Of a DNA stretch of 64,000 bases, positions 59,266 through 64,000 are shown piece by piece. The DNA is taken from positions 3,097,912 through 3,161,911 of the forward strand of contig NW_026570226.1 in NCBI RefSeq assembly GCF_019649055.1. The letters run 5' to 3'. The notes beneath the pieces were generated by a model, which saw only the letters and a program-made list of their open reading frames with translations, ran no database searches and was not told where the DNA came from. A program made the position numbers and the translations under genes. This DNA is from Paramacrobiotus metropolitanus (lineage: Eukaryota > Tardigrada > Eutardigrada > Parachela > Macrobiotidae). The stretch's first letter is position 1; every line of letters starts with the position of its first letter.

Positions 59266-59428
59266 GTAAATCAGAAATATTTTTCATCTACTTTGCAGTT
59301 AAACTTACCAGCAGCAATAACTAGGGTAACAATCAATTGATTGCTTCCCGCCACTGCAAAAACAAGGAAGTCTATAAAGAGGACACACGACTCATCGGTT
59401 CCTCCAGCACAGCGGACAGCGCACTGCA

Positions 59429-62400
59429 TTATCGGGGGCATGTGACTCCAGCACCGGCCGGATGGTGTGTTGTATTCTTGGGAGAAACCCGCAGCGTCGT
59501 CGTGCTGACGATCCACTCGTGGATGTGCTGGTGGGGCCGGAACAAGCACTGCACACACCCTGCATCAGTTAGGGCGACGGCCCGCAACAACAGTCGCGAG
59601 TGCAGCAGGATTCCGGGGCTGTTGTTGGCCGGTATAATATAGTACGGTTCGACGGCACGCGGTCCTTCGCCGGTGGGCTGCGGCAGGCCGTACGGCGCCT
59701 CCGCGGGACCCTGGACGATGCGGCCATGATGCACCCACATCAAATGGTCGAGCAAATACCAGAGAATCTTTTCCGGTACGGGCAGCCGAATACTGCACTG
59801 CAGCGTGACGGCCTCGCCCTCGGTGACGGTCAGATAGGGAGCGTCGGGGCCAGCGAAGACGTCGGTGCGGCGCGTGATGTCAGGCAGCAGCTGGAAGCGC
59901 TGCAGAATGCGCTGCCGGCCCGAAAAGGGGTACAGGACGCACAGGACGGAGCCGCTGGAACGCAGCGTGACGTTGCGGACGACGAGGAAGAGGGTGCGGT
60001 TGACGCGGCGGAAGGCGTACGTCTGTCCCGTGGTGTCCTCTTCCGGCAAGGGAAACGGCTCACCGGCTTCGAAGACGGTCCAGTCCTGGTGCCGCCAGGA
60101 GACGTCGAGCCAGTCGGCATCGGCCGGCACGCTGCAATTGAACGCCGCGTCCTCCCCGAGGCGCGGCCGGGACACCACGCTGTCCGTCACGCTGTCACTC
60201 GGCGGCAGTCCCTTCAGGACGATGCGGTCGTCCTGGCGGTGGTGCAGCATCGCCTCCGCCAGCATGTCGTTCACTAACCATTGAGCCAGGTTAAATTCTA
60301 TTCATTCCCTTTACTGCATACGGAACACGAGTCCCAGCGACAGTTTGCTGATCAGCATCCTGCTGACCGACAACTAGCTGACGATTTTCTGCTGATCGAC
60401 AAAATGTTGACCCGACGGTTGGTGGAGACGAAAAACTGCTTAACGACTGTTTGCTGAATACCGACAATTTGCTGAAGACGTTTGTTTGACATCAAATACC
60501 CATAAAATCTAAGAATCCTAAGAACCTTAAGAAACCTAAAGAAAAGCACTAAGTAATAACTTGAGAAAACTCAAAAACCAACGTATGAAAGCGAACGCTA
60601 ACTTGTCGGTCAACACAAATTTTTCGGCAAAAGGTTGTACAGCAGTTTGGCAGAAAAGCGAACTGTCGGGCAACAACTTGTTGGTCAACGAGTGGTGACA
60701 TTCAGCAATATGTCGGTCAGCAGTCAGCTAATTGTAGGTCGGTAAATTGACGTGCAACCGGAACACGTTCCTATTTTAAAATCGGCATTCGCAAGGCCTC
60801 AAGTAGCTGCCGTCGCGGTCCCGCAGCGCACGACCACTGGTGAAACGATAACACGACGCACATTTGTTTTTTAACAACCTCATTTTGTACAATTTTACAA
60901 TTTCTCATATTCATTTTTTTACCATTTCAAATCGCCAAAATCTTTGGTGCGGTTTTGAAACGCGCATAATGCGTGATAATTCCGAGCACAGTTAGGACAT
61001 TGGGCCCATAAATGAGGCTCACGTGGTGCAGCGCGGTTTGCGTGGTGTCCTGTGCTTCTGTCTGAGTTAAAATGGTTAAAATGTTTTAATTTCGGCAGTC
61101 TGAGTTAAAAGCGGTTTGTCTGCCTGTCTTAACACAACAACGGCTGGGGTATGTACGGGTTGCCGAATGTTCCAAGGAACTAGTATACTTTTACTTACAT
61201 TCGTCGGTCTATCTGTACATGAACGTTTAAATAAATTCTAGATGGATAAATTGATGCAGTTCAATGCTGGTTCAATAAATGCGATGAAACGACCGCTGAA
61301 AATGAGATGATGCATCATTCTTGATTGCAAATTGTATTCATTTGAAATCATTTTCACGTTAACTCATCTCAAAAATGCCTCACAATCGCTGGAATGTTTC
61401 AAGCCGGGTCTTCACGGCGAATGCCCTTCCCAAGAATAAGAAGCTGTGCAATGTGCATAACGGGAAACCAGGGCGACTGCGTTTCTTGTGCTAGTAGCCG
61501 CAGACCAGGGAGGCTGCTATTTGCTAACAGACTAAGTAGAATAGCCACAAGCCCGGCAAATCGTTCACGCTCACTATGCGCTGCACTGTTGCAGACTCTT
61601 CGCTTGTTAAGTTGTTAACACTCGCGGCTCGCCCTATGTCACAAGTAACAACTAACAACGCACTGGAAACCTTTAAAGCATTTCTTGGGATTTATTTTTC
61701 ATTTCAGAAAGAAAAATGCAGGCAAAGCCACATTTTGCCACGAAAATCGAAAAAGAATGGAAGGGAAATTTGGAAAAGTTTGCACGACAAAACCGCATTA
61801 CGCTGCCACACCGGGTGGCTGCAATTCTACCCAGCGGCGGGAGTCGCTGATTTTCATTTATTTTGAATTCCTAAACGCTTTAGTGATTTAGGATGCTTTA
61901 GAGAAGAAATACATCTCCACAGAATTAAGCCAAATCTACTTGAAAGCCAACTACTTGAGCGAAATCATCCGGGTGTATTACGAGCGTTGCCACTGGAGCG
62001 ATCCTACCCTGGTTATTTTCGGCAGCGAAAATCGGTTGAACGTTAACGACACGGTGCGGTGAAATTAATTGTTCAGTAAAATCGCTCCGACTTCAGCGGT
62101 GCTACCGTATAGAAATTGTCACCGCGGCGCACCGACTGCGCTATACGACATACAAATGCCTAAACATTCTAAGGAAATAGTAAATGAAACTGATTTGCAT
62201 GAAGTTTGCATCGAGTACAATTTTTAATCCCGACGATCGATGGTACGTGTTTTCCTTCTTGATGCGCGTTCCAGCAAAACATCGTACAATAAAGCCGAAT
62301 AAACAGAGGTATTTTTACCAAAAAAAACGCTTTCATGCGAATTATTATTTCCTATTAATTTTTGTTCTGACACCGGTGCACCGCCAATTTCACCGACAGT

Positions 62401-63515
62401 CCGCTGTGATCGATTATCTTACAGATACACCGGTGCAACACGGCGCGATTTGTTTCCGAAAATTGCACCGACGTGACGTCGGCGACGTCATGAATACCTG
62501 TCGAAAATTTCACGGCGATTTTTCCGAGTTTATTTTTTTAATTTATCTAGTTATTTCCGAATTTAATTTAATTTCCAAAATCAAACAGTTAATTTAAGTA
62601 ATCGACCCTATCAGTCTGCGGCAGGTTGGTGCAAGTTATTCAGATATAGAACAAATCCACACAAAGTCTGGCTGAGGCAATTTCTGGATAAGATCGCACG
62701 CATTGTATTTTGAATAATTAACAATTAACAATTAATTGATAATTAATTATTATTAATGATTATTACTATTACCGAACTACAGCAGCCGATTCCTCTATTC
62801 ATCCAGATAATTATATTATAATTATTATTATTACGCATTCAGGCTACTGGAAATTAATACTGGGTTTTTGGAAATTTTTATACCTTTTTTCAGTATGATT
62901 GTATGAGATAAAGTCAGCCAACCCAGCGTAGAAAATATTGAAAAAAATAATCTATCAAGGCAAATCGTCCAGTGGCACGCATGTAAAGAAAGATTTTCCC
63001 TCAATCTAAAATTCCCAGAAAATTTCCCTTTTTTTTCCCAGTGAGGAATTCAGAGAGAAAGAGCTCCGTTTCGCTCGCCACGACAAGCGACGCATGTTTT
63101 CCTGCGAAATACACCAGAAAAGAATTTTGCGATCATTATTATTTTCGACACACCGGCCTCGTAATAATTGTAAAAATCAGAAATCTCGAACTGGACAGCT
63201 AAATTAACACGACGCAGAGCGCGTTGAAAAACGGCCGAGATTTTCGTCAGAAATCCGGCGCAGTTGCGCAATCGGAGAGCCTGTTTTTAGAGAACGTGTT
63301 CCGAGGAGAGTAACTATTACACGTAACACCGCCCGCCGCAATCCAGGAGAAAACCTATTTTCCCTGTGGATAATTACGCAGTACTCACGATTGGCGGGCG
63401 CTGACTGCTGAGGAGGGCATCCAGTCGACAAATGAAGCTGCGGCAGAAGAAGGAGCACCAACCAGCCGAGGCATGCTGGTGACAGGCGAGTGCCTCTTTT
63501 CCAGCACGCAGACAT
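59429..63515 (-). CDS. secreted two-Ig-domain protein 2
   Basis: Two exons, 63,389-63,515 and 59,429-60,273, joined in phase 1 (C+TG makes Leu), 323 aa. Exon 1 encodes a signal peptide (core LGWLVLLLLPQLHLS, then TGCPPQQSAPAN) and ends in a consensus donor C/GTGAGT. Exon 2 begins NDMLAEAMLHHRQDD. Ig domain 1 has FNCSVP, VSWRHQD and LCVLY; domain 2 has LQCSIRL, LMWVHHG and DAGCVQCLFR, with both Cys retained. The exon is strongly GC-rich, so long ORFs on the opposite strand are shadows. It is the convergent paralogue of the gene at 52.7-55.7 kb. No membrane anchor seen. The 3.1-kb intron contains repeats and a short ORF on the other strand. Confidence 0.82.
60480..60760 (+). repeat. TGTCGGTCAAC-type interspersed repeat, copy 2
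   Basis: Matches the block at 56,950-57,190: CTAAGAATCC / CTTAAGAAACC units, then TTGTCGGTCAAC, CGAACTGTCGGGCAACAA and a closing GACGTGCAACC. Related CTGACCGACAA units already start near 60,350. Confidence 0.65.
61892..62062 (+). pseudogene. protein-like ORF fragment, 56 codons, function unknown
   Basis: It follows a good acceptor (GATTTAG) and reads DALEKKYISTELSQIY, then LSEIIRVYYERCHWSD and LVIFGSENRLNVND, ending at TGA 62,060-62,062. Composition and codon use look coding, but there is no ATG and no clear upstream exon. It could be the last exon of a small gene or a relic. I do not recognise it. Confidence 0.35.
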
Positions 63516-63519
63516 CGCA

Positions 63520-64000
63520 GCGGCGGTCAGCACAATAACGACAACCTGATAATAATGATTAAATTTTAATCATACAGAAATAAGACCACCAACAATAGAA
63601 AAAGGCTTAAATAATTAATTTAGAAAATGCAGATTGTTGTCAATAATTAAATTAAATTAATCAGCCCATAGCTGGCATAGCAGGCATAGGCCTGCTCATG
63701 CTGTGGGCTGACAATTGATCAGGCTGATTAATGATTATTAAGGTGTAAATGAATGCGCGTGCAGCTGGTGGAAACTGCAAGCAAGAAACGTCCAGTGGCG
63801 CGCAGAGACCCGACCAACTGGGCGGCCGTCCCATCCGCACAGACTGCAGACGGCCTACCACCCACCGTTCGGCGCCCTGCGTCGCTGCACGATGATCAAG
63901 CAATAATTCTGATTTCTGGCACTCACGAGAAAAAATACAAAAATACAATTCTTTCTGTAAGCAACCCTGCCGTAACACCATATTGATATGGCCTTGCCGT
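63520..64000. other. 5' flank of Ig gene 2
   Basis: No gene supported. A minus-strand ORF of 106 codons here is low in protein-like features. Short inverted repeats around CAGCCCATAG/CTGTGGGCTG occur at 63,662-63,710. Confidence 0.4.

Larger units (their letters stand above)
60274..63388 (-). other. intron of Ig gene 2
   Basis: It contains the repeat block at 60,480-60,760, a protein-like ORF on the plus strand (61,892-62,062) and an AT-rich part at 62,690-62,900. No further exon of the Ig gene is needed, since phases match directly. Confidence 0.55.

Noticed and set aside
59600-60277. 225-codon ORF on the plus strand
   Set aside because: It is antisense to the GC-rich Ig exon, has no start context or domain, and its length follows from base composition.
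63661-63981. 106-codon minus-strand ORF upstream of Ig gene 2
   Set aside because: Composition is not protein-like, and the gene already has a start at 63,515 with matching splice phase.

Overview
The window is nuclear DNA of an animal. It has split genes with GT-AG introns (about 70 nt to 3 kb), a rhodopsin-like seven-helix receptor, secreted immunoglobulin-domain proteins, immunity-related GTPases (IRG), a non-LTR retrotransposon with an APE-type endonuclease, and LTR retroelements. Gene density, intron sizes and repeat content suit a small invertebrate. A tardigrade is my first guess, but nothing seen here proves it.

Layout. 0.2-3.0 kb (+): a four-exon gene joining a P-loop GTPase, coiled coils, a Cys/His-rich segment and four CCCH+CCHC zinc-finger pairs. 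3.4-6.3 kb (-): copy A of an eight-exon secreted-protein family I do not recognise. 6.4-9.3 kb: non-coding, with AGTAA-rich simple sequence. 9.36-9.59 kb: relic of the zinc-finger gene's 3' end. 9.8-13.0 kb (-): secreted copy B, with exons replaced by an LTR fragment. 14.8-15.8 kb (+): GPCR copy with one nonsense codon. 16.08-22.6 kb: an insertion absent from the sister copy, holding an inverted 258-bp repeat and a 5-kb LINE. 23.7-25.5 kb (+): IRG copy B. 26.8-28.6 kb: reverse-transcriptase-polyprotein remnant and a GPCR pseudogene. 29.9-32.0 kb (+): IRG copy D, the only uninterrupted IRG (432 aa). 33.2-38.3 kb (-): a 5'-LTR/leader/gag portion of an LTR retrotransposon, joined directly to secreted copy C (38.3-40.2 kb). 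42.0-43.0 kb (+): intact GPCR. 44.4-46.1 kb (+): IRG copy C. 48.65-48.98 kb: one exon of a small membrane protein. 51.9 kb: a tRNA-Pro-like sequence. 52.7-55.7 kb (+) and 59.4-63.5 kb (-): two convergent paralogues for secreted two-Ig-domain proteins, separated by a 580-bp foldback element and simple repeats.

How it fits together. The first 48 kb is built from repeated copies of a cassette [secreted protein (-) / GPCR (+) / IRG GTPase (+)], once preceded by the GTPase-zinc-finger gene. Most copies are broken by LTR insertion, nonsense codons or frameshifts. The GPCR and IRG blocks of the two long copies are almost identical, while the DNA between them has diverged, which points to gene conversion. 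IRG GTPases, an AIG1-like GTPase with RNA-type zinc fingers and secreted Ig proteins together suggest a fast-evolving defence or recognition cluster. That functional reading is inference; the gene families and the duplications are seen directly.
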